A stretch of 64,000 nt of DNA from Hellea sp964576765 (GTDB taxonomy: Bacteria; Pseudomonadota; Alphaproteobacteria; Caulobacterales; Maricaulaceae): assembly GCA_964576765.1 (NCBI GenBank), contig CAZNWH010000001.1, forward strand, positions 15,739 through 79,738, given 5' to 3'. The notes below the pieces were generated by a model. The model searched no databases. It was not told the DNA's origin and worked only from the letters and a program-made list of their open reading frames with translations. Each line of letters opens with the position of its first letter. The first letter of the stretch is position 1. The translations under genes and the position numbers were made by a program. Shown in pieces: positions 8,970-17,078 of this stretch.

Positions 8970-9620
8970 ATGACGAAATTACTCTTCATCGAATCGAGCC
9001 CCCGCAAAGAGAGCTCTTACTCGTCTACTGTCGCCTATGAATTTCTCGAAAGTTATAAGGCGGCTAATCCCGATCACGAGATCGAGCACTTACCCCTTTT
9101 TGAAGCTGACCTGCCTCCATTCACCGCGCAGGCCGCCAATCAAAAGATGGAAAATATCGTTAGCCTAATGACAGGCAAAGGGCCGATAGATGCAGACGGG
9201 GAATGGGCTGGCGTTTTAAGAGAGATAGAACGTATTAAGAGCGCTGATAAAGTCTTGCTTTCCGCCCCGATGTGGAATTTCTCTATTCCTTACCGCCTAA
9301 AGCAATGGATTGATCTTGTGGTGCAGGTCGGCGTATCTGTCATGGTGAACCAAAAATTTGAGTATGTTGGCCAAATTACCGATCGTCCTTTGCAAATGGT
9401 TTTAGCAAGCGGCAGCCCCTATGAGGCCAGATTTCCATTGGAGAGCGATGGCGCAAAAATTGATTTCCAATGGGCTTATCTGGATTACATTTTCCGTTTT
9501 CTAGGATTCACGGATATCAGTCTCCTTAAGGTGCAGCCAACGGGCCGGCCCGGACCAGATCTTGACGCCATGATTTCAGATATGAAGGAAAAAGCCAAAG
9601 CTGCTGGGGCGGCTTTTTAG
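8970..9620 (+). CDS. FMN-dependent NADH:quinone oxidoreductase/azoreductase (AzoR-like)
   Basis: A 216-residue flavodoxin-like fold protein. The N-terminal FMN phosphate loop is FIESSPRKESSYS, and the flavin-contacting motif APMWNFSIPYRLKQWID lies near residues 104-120, as in AzoR/NQO-type reductases. It should reduce quinones or azo compounds with NAD(P)H by two-electron transfer. It starts 9 bases after the SDR stop. In an aromatic or quinone-yielding pathway it could protect against or reduce a quinone intermediate; this role is inference. Confidence 0.85.
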   Translation: MTKLLFIESSPRKESSYSSTVAYEFLESYKAANPDHEIEHLPLFEADLPPFTAQAANQKMENIVSLMTGKGPIDADGEWAGVLREIERIKSADKVLLSAPMWNFSIPYRLKQWIDLVVQVGVSVMVNQKFEYVGQITDRPLQMVLASGSPYEARFPLESDGAKIDFQWAYLDYIFRFLGFTDISLLKVQPTGRPGPDLDAMISDMKEKAKAAGAAF

Positions 9621-9676
9621 CCCCATATCGTCAAAGCTGACCCCATTGCTTTTTAAAATTATGAAGGAAAGACAAA

Positions 9677-10114
9677 ATGACGTCATTTTCATACAGTACT
9701 ATCATTGAAGCTCCGATAGAAACCGTATTCGATTATGTGAGTAACATTGATAATCGTATGGAATGGCAAGAGTCTTTGGTAAAGGTTGAGCGTTTAACGC
9801 CTTTGCCAGATGGCGTGGGGGCCCATTGGAAAGAGACATTTCAATATGGCAAAAAAGCCTCAACTGCAGACATGCGATATGCTGCATTTGAGCGTCCTCA
9901 TATCTTCACAGAAGATATTACGACCAATAACGCAACAGGGGTTATTGATGTGAAATTTGCTGAAGCGGGAAACTATACCGAGCTTTCCGTTTTCGTCACT
10001 ATGAAATGGAGAGGGCGTTTCCGCTTATTAGCGCCACTTGCAAATTCAGTCTTTAAGAAAGCCATTACAAAGGATTTTGGGGACATAAATACAAAACTTA
10101 AATCCCGCACATAA
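9677..10114 (+). CDS. SRPBCC (START/polyketide-cyclase-like) family protein
   Basis: A 145-residue helix-grip fold protein. It opens with the family pattern TIIEAPIETVFDYVSNIDNRMEW and continues with alternating strands and a long C-terminal helix (LANSVFKKAITKDFGDINTKLK). Such proteins bind hydrophobic ligands in a deep cavity, and some are cyclases or aromatases. AAGGAAAG lies upstream of the ATG. It is the last gene of the plus-strand unit before the bidirectional hairpin. A specific ligand cannot be proposed. Confidence 0.8.
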   Translation: MTSFSYSTIIEAPIETVFDYVSNIDNRMEWQESLVKVERLTPLPDGVGAHWKETFQYGKKASTADMRYAAFERPHIFTEDITTNNATGVIDVKFAEAGNYTELSVFVTMKWRGRFRLLAPLANSVFKKAITKDFGDINTKLKSRT

Positions 10115-10123
10115 CAATACCCG

Positions 10124-10147
10124 CTAAAAACGGACATTCGTTTTTAG
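10124..10147. terminator. bidirectional hairpin terminator between convergent genes
   Basis: CTAAAAACG (10124-10132) and CGTTTTTAG (10139-10147) form a perfect 9-bp stem with a 6-base loop. The stem contains A5 and T5, giving a U-run in either direction. It sits between the convergent SRPBCC and MDR genes and overlaps the MDR stop codon. Confidence 0.75.
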
Positions 10148-11283
10148 GCTGAGACCTTATGCGGGTTTATGAGGACTTTCTGTCCCGTTTTGATTTTTCC
10201 AAACTTTGTAAGTGCCTCTACGGTTAAAGCGTCCTGCATAGAAATCTCCGCGCTGTAATGGCTCGCAAAAGTCGTTTTTATCTCTGCGATAATACGCTGG
10301 CGGAGCTCATGAATTCGCTTGGGGTCAACGGTTTGTAGGAAAGGCATTAAAAGCCAGCCATTGATCGAGAAAGTAAAGCCAAAGTTAGGTTTAAGAACAA
10401 TTGACGAATTATCTAAGCGGCCATAGATGTTTATTTTTTTGAGCGTGTTCGACCCATAGCGGTCATATGGCTTACCTGCGGAGGCTGCGCGTTCCATGCA
10501 AGTAAGTATCGTATTAACGAGCGCCCCCCCGCCGGTGGCATCAAAGGCGATATAGGCACCCGTTTCCTTGATCGCGGCCGTCAGTTCCGCTTCAAAGCTA
10601 TCTGAGGCCGAATTTACAATATATTTTGCGCCTATGTCTCTGAGTAGCTTTTCCTGTTCAGGACTGCGCACAATATTCACAATATCAACATCATCATCAA
10701 GACAAACACGGTTAAGCATTTGCCCAAGATTTGAGGCGGCTGCTGTATGGACGAATGAGTTGGCGCCGTCGCGGCGCACAGCCTCTACAATGGATAACGC
10801 TGTCATCGGATTGACGAAACAAGACCCGACCTGCTTTGGCATAATCTTATCGCCCATAGGGATGACCGTCGCCGCTTTAACGCATCTATATTCGGTGAGC
10901 ATATTGCCTGCCGCCATAGACACTGTTTGCCCTATCAGCGATTGCGCTAGGTCTGACGAGCCTGCAGAGACGACTATGCCGGCCCCTTCAATGCCGACGC
11001 TCATGGGCTTGCCTATACGTCCTTGAATGGTCTTTATCTTATCTTTTGGAATATCGATGGAGACCACAGGGTCTTTGGCTGTGCCTGCCGCGCGGGCCGT
11101 GGATAGGTCAGCAGGACCGAGTAATAATGCTAAATCAGAAGGATTAATTGGGGCGGCCTCCACGCGCACAATAATCTCGTCAGCTTTTGGCGCGGGCAGC
11201 TCTGTTGTGCCAATGGATAAGCGTAGCTGATGATCCTGCGTGATTAAGGACTCTATTCTGCGGGACTGAGAAGGATGTGTCAT
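10144..11283 (-). CDS. MDR-family oxidoreductase (quinone oxidoreductase/zinc-type alcohol dehydrogenase-like)
   Basis: A 379-residue medium-chain dehydrogenase/reductase. The GroES-like part has VRVEAAPINPSDLALLLG and GIEGAGIVVSAG. The Rossmann part has a degenerate loop (AAASNLGQML) and FDATGGGALV. The usual zinc-binding cysteines are not evident, so a zinc-independent reductase of the quinone or enoyl reductase type is likely. It is the last gene of a six-gene minus-strand unit. The ATG has a weak ribosome-binding site, which suggests translation depends on upstream genes. Confidence 0.82.
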   Translation of the reverse strand: MTHPSQSRRIESLITQDHQLRLSIGTTELPAPKADEIIVRVEAAPINPSDLALLLGPADLSTARAAGTAKDPVVSIDIPKDKIKTIQGRIGKPMSVGIEGAGIVVSAGSSDLAQSLIGQTVSMAAGNMLTEYRCVKAATVIPMGDKIMPKQVGSCFVNPMTALSIVEAVRRDGANSFVHTAAASNLGQMLNRVCLDDDVDIVNIVRSPEQEKLLRDIGAKYIVNSASDSFEAELTAAIKETGAYIAFDATGGGALVNTILTCMERAASAGKPYDRYGSNTLKKINIYGRLDNSSIVLKPNFGFTFSINGWLLMPFLQTVDPKRIHELRQRIIAEIKTTFASHYSAEISMQDALTVEALTKFGKIKTGQKVLINPHKVSA

Positions 11284-11316
11284 AAGGCGCGTTTCATGAA
11301 AAATGTTGAGGGATAA

Positions 11317-11682
11317 TCAGAAAATTTCGTGTTCTTGCGTAACAAAAAGACGGCTTTTTGAAAAGTCGATGAAGCGGCTCTCATCCTCTTTCAGGGCTTT
11401 GGCGGCGATACGGCCTGCTTCGCTCGCAAATCCAGCCTCTAGCTCTTGGCGCGAGTTCCACCAGACTTCGGTAATGCCATCATATTGCGACGCGGCGGAA
11501 CGCGAGGCCCGTAAGCTGTCATTGAGATCATCCATAATCGTATGGCTCTGAACGTAGCGAACCGCATTAATGGCTTTGGCAAAAGATTTCACCAAAGGCC
11601 CGTGGTCTTCAAGCCATGTACGCCGAAACTCCTCCGCGCTCATGCCCTCTTTTCGGGTAATGCAGTAAACATGTTTTATCAA
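11317..11682 (-). CDS. EthD domain protein
   Basis: A 121-residue dimeric alpha+beta barrel protein of the EthD family (MSAEEFRRTWLEDHGPLVKS is the family's opening pattern). Relatives assist ether degradation or polyketide-type reactions, and many lie beside monooxygenases. The start is TTG at 11682, with GAAAG about 10 bases before it; the conserved domain begins immediately. It sits between GST and MDR genes in the minus-strand unit. Confidence 0.85.
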   Translation of the reverse strand: MIKHVYCITRKEGMSAEEFRRTWLEDHGPLVKSFAKAINAVRYVQSHTIMDDLNDSLRASRSAASQYDGITEVWWNSRQELEAGFASEAGRIAAKALKEDESRFIDFSKSRLFVTQEHEIF

Positions 11683-11728
11683 CGCTTGGTGCTTTCAATT
11701 AATTTTGCTGCAGGGAGAGAGTTTGGCG

Positions 11729-12385
11729 CTACATAGCCTCACCAGTTGTGGCGCGAAGTTTATAGGCCTGTCTGGCCTTACTGATGAAGCCTGCCGTAAA
11801 TTCATTTTTCTGGACGTCGTCCCAATAGGCCGAAAGGTGAGGGTGGTCTTTTAGATAATCATCATCTCTCATGCGCGGCATCAGGTGTGACAGGACGGTT
11901 AAGGCAGGAACAAGTACGCAATCCGCCAGCGTTATGTCTGCATTGAATCTGTATCCTGCCCGTTTCATAGTTTCCTCAACGTCGCCTAGCCCGCGTAATG
12001 TCACCTTGAGGCAATGCTGTGTTAGGCGCGAATTTTTGTGTCCGTCTTTAAGTTCTCCAACGACCGGAAGAAACGCATTTAGTAGATAAAGTTCAGCTAA
12101 TCGAGCAAGTAGCCGGATATTGGCGGCGTTTAAGTCTGAGCTGCCAAGCAAAGATCGTCCGGGCTGGCCATCTTCAATAAACTCAGAGATTACCGCTGAC
12201 TCATAAATTTTTGTTCCGTCGCCGAGCTCCAGGACAGGAATACGTTGCATGTAATTTACTTTGCCAAACTCTTCCAACCCCAATCCGCCGCTTGGAAATA
12301 TTAAGTCATATTCAACGCCTTTGGATTGCAGATGTATCATGTTAATAACTGCATAGGGTGAGAGATAGACGCCATGTAGTTTCAT
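11729..12385 (-). CDS. glutathione S-transferase family protein
   Basis: A 218-residue GST. The thioredoxin-like N-terminal half has LSPYAVINMIHLQSKGVEYD, then RIPVLELGDGTKIYESAVISEFIE, with the cis-Pro (IPVL) and the glutathione-binding ES pair. The all-helical C-terminal half has NADITLADCVLVPAL. It could conjugate glutathione to, or isomerise or ring-open, a product of the adjacent monooxygenase; maleylacetoacetate-isomerase-like roles are known for GSTs in aromatic clusters. It starts 17 bases after the monooxygenase stop. Confidence 0.87.
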   Translation of the reverse strand: MKLHGVYLSPYAVINMIHLQSKGVEYDLIFPSGGLGLEEFGKVNYMQRIPVLELGDGTKIYESAVISEFIEDGQPGRSLLGSSDLNAANIRLLARLAELYLLNAFLPVVGELKDGHKNSRLTQHCLKVTLRGLGDVEETMKRAGYRFNADITLADCVLVPALTVLSHLMPRMRDDDYLKDHPHLSAYWDDVQKNEFTAGFISKARQAYKLRATTGEAM

Positions 12386-12402
12386 AAAGTGTGTCCGTTG
12401 CT

Positions 12403-13995
12403 TTAAGCGGGAGTTATGTGTCGCTCAGTTGGTGTTGAAGGTGCGTATTCAGACAAATTGCGTCTTAGTTCCGATATAAGTTTATTTGCATTGTCTCCGC
12501 CGCTAAAGATATACCGATCAGGACGAATGAGAACGTTTTGAACGTCATGGGCGGTAAAAAATTCGGTCAATTTTCCATCCGTATCGTTCAGGTTTGAGCC
12601 AACTGTAAATAATTTGCCGCCCAGCACACTTTCGAACCATGCTGCATCTTCGGAAAGTTCAAAATCGCTTTCGGTGGCTCTTATGATAATAAACCCACTA
12701 CCGATGGCATCATCAAGCAAAAGCCTTTCTCCTTCGGGTGTAGTCACATGTGGCTGTATCATGCGATGCCCCGAAACTTGGTGAGTGCCAATCAGGCCTT
12801 TTAAATAGGGTACAAGGTGACTTCCTTTGCTAGCTCTCTTCATTGTCCGTTTTGGGAAAAGGCGGGACAGGAAAAACGCGAAATTCCGCTTCATCTGTTT
12901 CTTTTTTGACGACGTACTTAGCATTATGCCGCCAGTTGAGGCTCGCTGAATAACAAATTTGCAATTCTCCCAACGCTCCTCTTGGTAAGTGTCCAAAATG
13001 GCGTCATTCGAAAGACCCTTAAAGATCAAATCAAGCTTAAACGCGAGATTAGCGGTATCGCGGATTCCCATATTTAGCCCTTGTCCCTGAAAAGGGGACG
13101 TCTGATGTGCCGCATCACCTGCGATGAGGACGCGGCCCTTCCGCCAGTGCTCCGGCATGCCTGCGTAAAAATGGTAGGGCGCGATACGCTGGAACTCAAT
13201 CGAACTGGGATCAAAGTAATTCGCGATGAGTTTTTTCGCGTCTTCCTCCCCAAATGTCTCTGCAATTTCGTCAGTGACCTCAAAATCAAATCTTATATGT
13301 TTGTGAAATCCTTTCACATATACGACCGCTGAGTCAGGACGGCACATAAATTCAGATTGCGCGGGAATTGAATTCCACAATTCCTCATCATGGACGAGCA
13401 CATCCATCACAATCCATCGGCGACTATAGTTGAGATCCACACGTTTCGCGCCGATATATTTCCTGCAAAAACTTGCGCCTCCGTCCGCCCCGATAAGGAA
13501 TTGGCCATTAAAATCGAAAATTTCGTCTGTGTCCAAGTTTCGGGCTTTTAGGGTCGCTTTATCTAATTCGCCGTCTATTTCGATAACTTCATAACCAAAA
13601 AATGTGTCAACTTTTCCATCGGGGTTGGAATTTGAATTGAAATCAGCGCGTAGCATGCGTTCCAAAGAAGGTTGATGGAACATCATGCCCATACCCTTGT
13701 ACCCATAATCACCCACATGGTCCTCGAAATTGAGTTCCATTAATGGCTTTCGCTTGGTGTTGACGAGGAAATGTTTAATTGCCGGGCGGGCATCCTTTTC
13801 CGCCAGCCTCTCCATAATGTCCATCTCTTGGTATATTCGGCAACTCTCCGGATCTAACATCATGGCACGTGGGCAGTGAAACACTCCAGTGTCACGGTCA
13901 AAAATCGCGACAGAATACCCTTTTTGACGGAGCTGATTAGCCATCGTCGCCCCAACGGGTCCGCAGCCGACTATAAGAACGTCGTAGTCTTTCAT
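12403..13995 (-). CDS. FAD-dependent aromatic monooxygenase (MhpA/PheA-like)
   Basis: A 530-residue group A flavoprotein hydroxylase. The FAD loop VGCGPVGATMANQL is at residues 9-22, GADGG is the mid-protein motif and VLIAGDAAHQTSPFQGQGLN is the second FAD signature. A thioredoxin-like C-terminal extension typical of MhpA/PheA enzymes is present. It should hydroxylate a phenolic or enolisable ring using NAD(P)H and O2. Its start overlaps the MFS stop by 4 bases (ATGA), with GAGAGG upstream. It is the main oxygenase of this unit and the best hint of an aromatic or cyclic substrate. Confidence 0.88.
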   Translation of the reverse strand: MKDYDVLIVGCGPVGATMANQLRQKGYSVAIFDRDTGVFHCPRAMMLDPESCRIYQEMDIMERLAEKDARPAIKHFLVNTKRKPLMELNFEDHVGDYGYKGMGMMFHQPSLERMLRADFNSNSNPDGKVDTFFGYEVIEIDGELDKATLKARNLDTDEIFDFNGQFLIGADGGASFCRKYIGAKRVDLNYSRRWIVMDVLVHDEELWNSIPAQSEFMCRPDSAVVYVKGFHKHIRFDFEVTDEIAETFGEEDAKKLIANYFDPSSIEFQRIAPYHFYAGMPEHWRKGRVLIAGDAAHQTSPFQGQGLNMGIRDTANLAFKLDLIFKGLSNDAILDTYQEERWENCKFVIQRASTGGIMLSTSSKKKQMKRNFAFFLSRLFPKRTMKRASKGSHLVPYLKGLIGTHQVSGHRMIQPHVTTPEGERLLLDDAIGSGFIIIRATESDFELSEDAAWFESVLGGKLFTVGSNLNDTDGKLTEFFTAHDVQNVLIRPDRYIFSGGDNANKLISELRRNLSEYAPSTPTERHITPA

Positions 13996-15266
13996 GCCTC
14001 TCTTTCATTGGCAGAGCTATTTTTTACCGTTTTGCCTAGGAGTACCCCAGCACGCCAGAAGTGGAAAACGGCCAAGAGATTGACAAATATGAATGCTGAG
14101 AGCGTATATCTTAGGGCCTCGTCACCAAATTTTGGGGCTAGCGCGTCAGTGCCAATGCCGACGACAAGAGGGCCAAGGCCTAGTCCTATGATGTTCAAAA
14201 GGAATAAACTGACCGCCGCAGCTACAGTACGCATTGGAATCTTAACTAAATTTTGAATTAAAGCGGCTGATGGTGCCAGATAAAATGAGCCAAAAAATGA
14301 AGGGATAGCGTAAAGTATGAGAGCGATAGATAGCTGATCAATAAAGAAAAACGTCGCTAAAAATGGAAGGGATATGAGTTTGGCGAAACAAATAATCCAA
14401 GCGCGCCAGCGTTCATCATTTTTTGCAAAGTGATCAATAATGCGGCCAGATGCCAACGTCCCAATCACACCTATCACAGCAAAGGCAGCAAGTGTCAGTC
14501 CAACCTGTGTCCCCGTTAGGCCATAGCTTCTATAGAGGAAAGTTGGAACCCATAGGGCAAGTCCATAACCAACAAAGCCGCCAAGAATTTTACCTATCAA
14601 TACATGACGCAACGCCGCCTGTTTGGCCATGAATGAGATTGTTTCGCCAAGGCCTGCAGCATTTGCAGAGGAGTCTTTTGAAATGGCTTTCTTTGGCTCC
14701 TTGACGGTTAGGAAGACAATCAAACCCAGCAATATGCCAGGCAGACCGATTAGAACGAAGGTCATGCGCCAGCCAAATTTGTCGAGCAAAATTCCGCCGC
14801 AAAGAAAAGCAAAGAGGGCGCCTACACTGGCGCCAGCGATGAACACGGCAATCGCTGAGGTTCTGGATTTTTCGTCGAACAGGTCCGATATTATCGAGAT
14901 GGATGCGGGTGTTGAACCAGCTTCGCCAAAGGCCACTCCCATACGCGCAAGTGCCATCTGGAAATAGCTTGTGACGGCCCCGCAAACGGCGGTGAGGGCG
15001 CTCCACACTACCACAGAAAGCGCAATGACATTTTTCCGGTTGGTCCGGTCGGCGATCATAGCGATAGGAATGGCAAAGAAGGTGTAAAATAGCGCGAAAT
15101 AGATTCCGACGAGCAATCCCATCTGGGTATCAGATGCACCAAGGTCTTTGGCAATTGGATCGAGTAAAATCGACATGATTTGCCGATCCATCTGACTGCA
15201 GGCGTAGACAAGCGCCAACATAATGACCGTGTACCAGCGTTTTGAGTGAGAATTTTCCACGGTCAC
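13992..15266 (-). CDS. MFS transporter, spinster/aromatic-acid-like
   Basis: A 424-residue major facilitator with about 12 hydrophobic segments. The first-loop motif is IPIAMIADRTNRKNVI and the fifth helix begins EAGSTPASISIISDLF, as in Spns-like MFS proteins. The start is GTG; the frame has GTG at 15266 and at 15260, and AAAGG is better spaced for 15260, so the protein may be two residues shorter. It lies between the ligase and monooxygenase genes, so it probably imports the acid that these enzymes use. Confidence 0.85.
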   Translation of the reverse strand: MTVENSHSKRWYTVIMLALVYACSQMDRQIMSILLDPIAKDLGASDTQMGLLVGIYFALFYTFFAIPIAMIADRTNRKNVIALSVVVWSALTAVCGAVTSYFQMALARMGVAFGEAGSTPASISIISDLFDEKSRTSAIAVFIAGASVGALFAFLCGGILLDKFGWRMTFVLIGLPGILLGLIVFLTVKEPKKAISKDSSANAAGLGETISFMAKQAALRHVLIGKILGGFVGYGLALWVPTFLYRSYGLTGTQVGLTLAAFAVIGVIGTLASGRIIDHFAKNDERWRAWIICFAKLISLPFLATFFFIDQLSIALILYAIPSFFGSFYLAPSAALIQNLVKIPMRTVAAAVSLFLLNIIGLGLGPLVVGIGTDALAPKFGDEALRYTLSAFIFVNLLAVFHFWRAGVLLGKTVKNSSANEREA

Positions 15267-15284
15267 AACCTTTGTTTCGGGGTT

Positions 15285-16829
15285 TTAGACTTTACGTTCT
15301 TGGTCTTTCCAAAAAGGTTCTCTTAAGGGCTGTTTGGTGATTTTCCCCATGGAATTGAGGGGTAGCTCATCCACAAATTTATAGCCTTTTGGCCATTTAT
15401 ATTTAGCGAGCTTGTCCGCTAGAAAATCTTTCATGGTTTGCTCGTCCAAGGGTGCGGCCGACTTTTTGAGCATTATGAAAGCGTAAGGTGTCTCGCCGAA
15501 ATCACCGTTAGGTATCCCAATGACAGCGGAATATTCAACATCAGGATGGAGTTGAATGGCATGTTCGATTTCTGCGGGGTAGATATTTACGCCGCCAGCT
15601 ACGATCATATCTTTTATGCGGTCAGTAATGAAAAGAAAACCGTCTTCATCTAAGTGTCCGACATCGCCGGTTCTGTAAAATCCGTCCTTAACTAAGCCCT
15701 GGGAAGACACGGAATTGTTAAGGTAACCGGTAAAGACAGCCGGTGTGCTAACGACGATTTCGCCCGTCTCCCCGGCGGGTAATGAATTCCAGTTTTCGTC
15801 GATAATTTTAATCTCAACATTCGCATAAGGCCTACCACTTGTGCCAGGTTTTTTTAGTTGATATTCGGGGGGCGTGTAAGAAATCATGCCAGCTTCGCTG
15901 GCCCCGTAAGCTTCCCATAAAACAGTGGGGCCAAATTTCTCGATGGCCCACTCTTTCAAAGTCTGAGGTACCGGGGCAGCACCCGTAGACAGGGCTTGCA
16001 TTGAGCTTAGGTCATATTGAGCCAATACGTCATCGGGTAAGGCTTGAATTCTGAGCAGCATTGTGGGCACAGCTATCCAGAATTGTACTTTATACTTGTC
16101 AATAAGTTCTATAGCCTTTTGCGGGTCATACCGAGGCAACAGAACGGCCGTGCCTCCTACTCGTAAACAGGCTGTGGCCTGTGCCGGGCCTGCGCCATGA
16201 TGAACGGGAAGTGCCATCAGGTCGACGCTTGCGTCGGGGTGAGGCGGGTTAGCGTCGATAGATGCTCCATAAGCCATTAATCTTTCCATAGTGACACCTT
16301 CACGGAAGCCGGGGGCAACCCCTTTGGGTCTGCCTGTCGTGCCAGAAGTATATAGAATCATGGCTCTGGCCAGGGATCCAAATCTTTCGACTTCCTCCCC
16401 TAAGCTTAGTAAATCTTCAAAACGTACGCCCGGCGCAGATGATGACTGACCTAGAGTAAATAGCCGTCCAATATCTGCATTTTTCCACGGTGCGACATCT
16501 TTATCATCGCAAGCCAGGCCTATAGCGCCGCTATCGTCTAATATAAAGAGGGCTTCGTCTGGTGTCAGTTTGAAATTTACAGCAACTTGAACAACGCCAA
16601 TTTTTTGTAATGCGCGTTGAAATATGAACCACTCAGGACAAAGCTGAAACCGCATGCCAAGCCTATCGCCAGGTTTAAGACCCTGTTTTAAAAGAGCATC
16701 CGCAACACAGTTTGATTGCCGATTCCATTCACCATAGCTTAGCGTTTTGTCACCACATATGACAGCTGGGAAGTCTGGTTTTCGGTTTGCCCAGTCTTCG
16801 AGTGAGTTGGTTTCTGCAGCTTTCAGCAT
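15285..16829 (-). CDS. AMP-dependent acyl-CoA synthetase/ligase
   Basis: A 514-residue ANL-family ligase with YTSGTTGRPKG, WEAYGASEAG, TGDVGHLDEDGFLFITDR and the C-terminal SMGKITKQPLREP lysine. The open frame reaches 16931, but GGGGGAAAT directly before the ATG at 16829 and the start of homology favour 16829. It is the first gene of a six-gene minus-strand unit and is transcribed away from the TonB receptor gene. It differs from the ligase at 656, so the pathway probably has two acid activation steps. Confidence 0.9.
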   Translation of the reverse strand: MLKAAETNSLEDWANRKPDFPAVICGDKTLSYGEWNRQSNCVADALLKQGLKPGDRLGMRFQLCPEWFIFQRALQKIGVVQVAVNFKLTPDEALFILDDSGAIGLACDDKDVAPWKNADIGRLFTLGQSSSAPGVRFEDLLSLGEEVERFGSLARAMILYTSGTTGRPKGVAPGFREGVTMERLMAYGASIDANPPHPDASVDLMALPVHHGAGPAQATACLRVGGTAVLLPRYDPQKAIELIDKYKVQFWIAVPTMLLRIQALPDDVLAQYDLSSMQALSTGAAPVPQTLKEWAIEKFGPTVLWEAYGASEAGMISYTPPEYQLKKPGTSGRPYANVEIKIIDENWNSLPAGETGEIVVSTPAVFTGYLNNSVSSQGLVKDGFYRTGDVGHLDEDGFLFITDRIKDMIVAGGVNIYPAEIEHAIQLHPDVEYSAVIGIPNGDFGETPYAFIMLKKSAAPLDEQTMKDFLADKLAKYKWPKGYKFVDELPLNSMGKITKQPLREPFWKDQERKV

Positions 16830-16891
16830 ATTTCCCCCGAGTGAAAGTTTGTTTTGTTGCTGTGTTCTTTTTGCAACAATTTGTAAAAATA

Positions 16892-16934
16892 TTGCTTGTT
16901 GCATAACAAACACTTGCTTGCGGCACAACAAATA
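16892..16934. promoter_or_regulatory. tandem pair of 21-bp operator motifs, ligase/TonB-receptor divergent promoter
   Basis: Two copies of the same motif, TTGCTTGT-TGCA-TAACAAACA at 16892-16912 and TTGCTTGC-GGCA-CAACAAATA at 16914-16934, lie 22 bases apart (two helical turns). They are 63 bases upstream of the ligase start and about 145 upstream of the TonB receptor start. The same arrangement recurs at 23710-23730 (reverse) and 28032-28052. They are probably operators for a cluster regulator; the TetR protein at 21333 and the IclR protein at 36462 are the candidates. Confidence 0.65.
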
Positions 16935-16996
16935 ACTTGTGCGGTCATGAAATTGATGTTAGCCATCGTGGTAAGTTGTTTGCCTTATTAGCGTAG

Positions 16997-17033
16997 GGCC
17001 CTTTCGGGGTGAAAATGCGCAAGGCGAGGGGCC
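16997..17033 (+). other. hairpin in the leader of the TonB receptor gene
   Basis: GGCCCTTTCG (16997-17006) can pair with CGAGGGGCC (17025-17033), giving about nine pairs with one bulge and one wobble and an 18-base loop. It ends 45 bases before the receptor ATG. It may affect mRNA stability or expression. It matches no riboswitch that I recognise. Confidence 0.4.
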
Positions 17034-17078
17034 AAAGAAAAATTGATTCGAAAGAATCTGCCATTACAGGGGAAAAAC

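Noticed and set aside
16936..17078. Cobalamin or other riboswitch before the TonB receptor
   Set aside because: A leader hairpin exists, but none of the conserved boxes of known riboswitches could be recognised.
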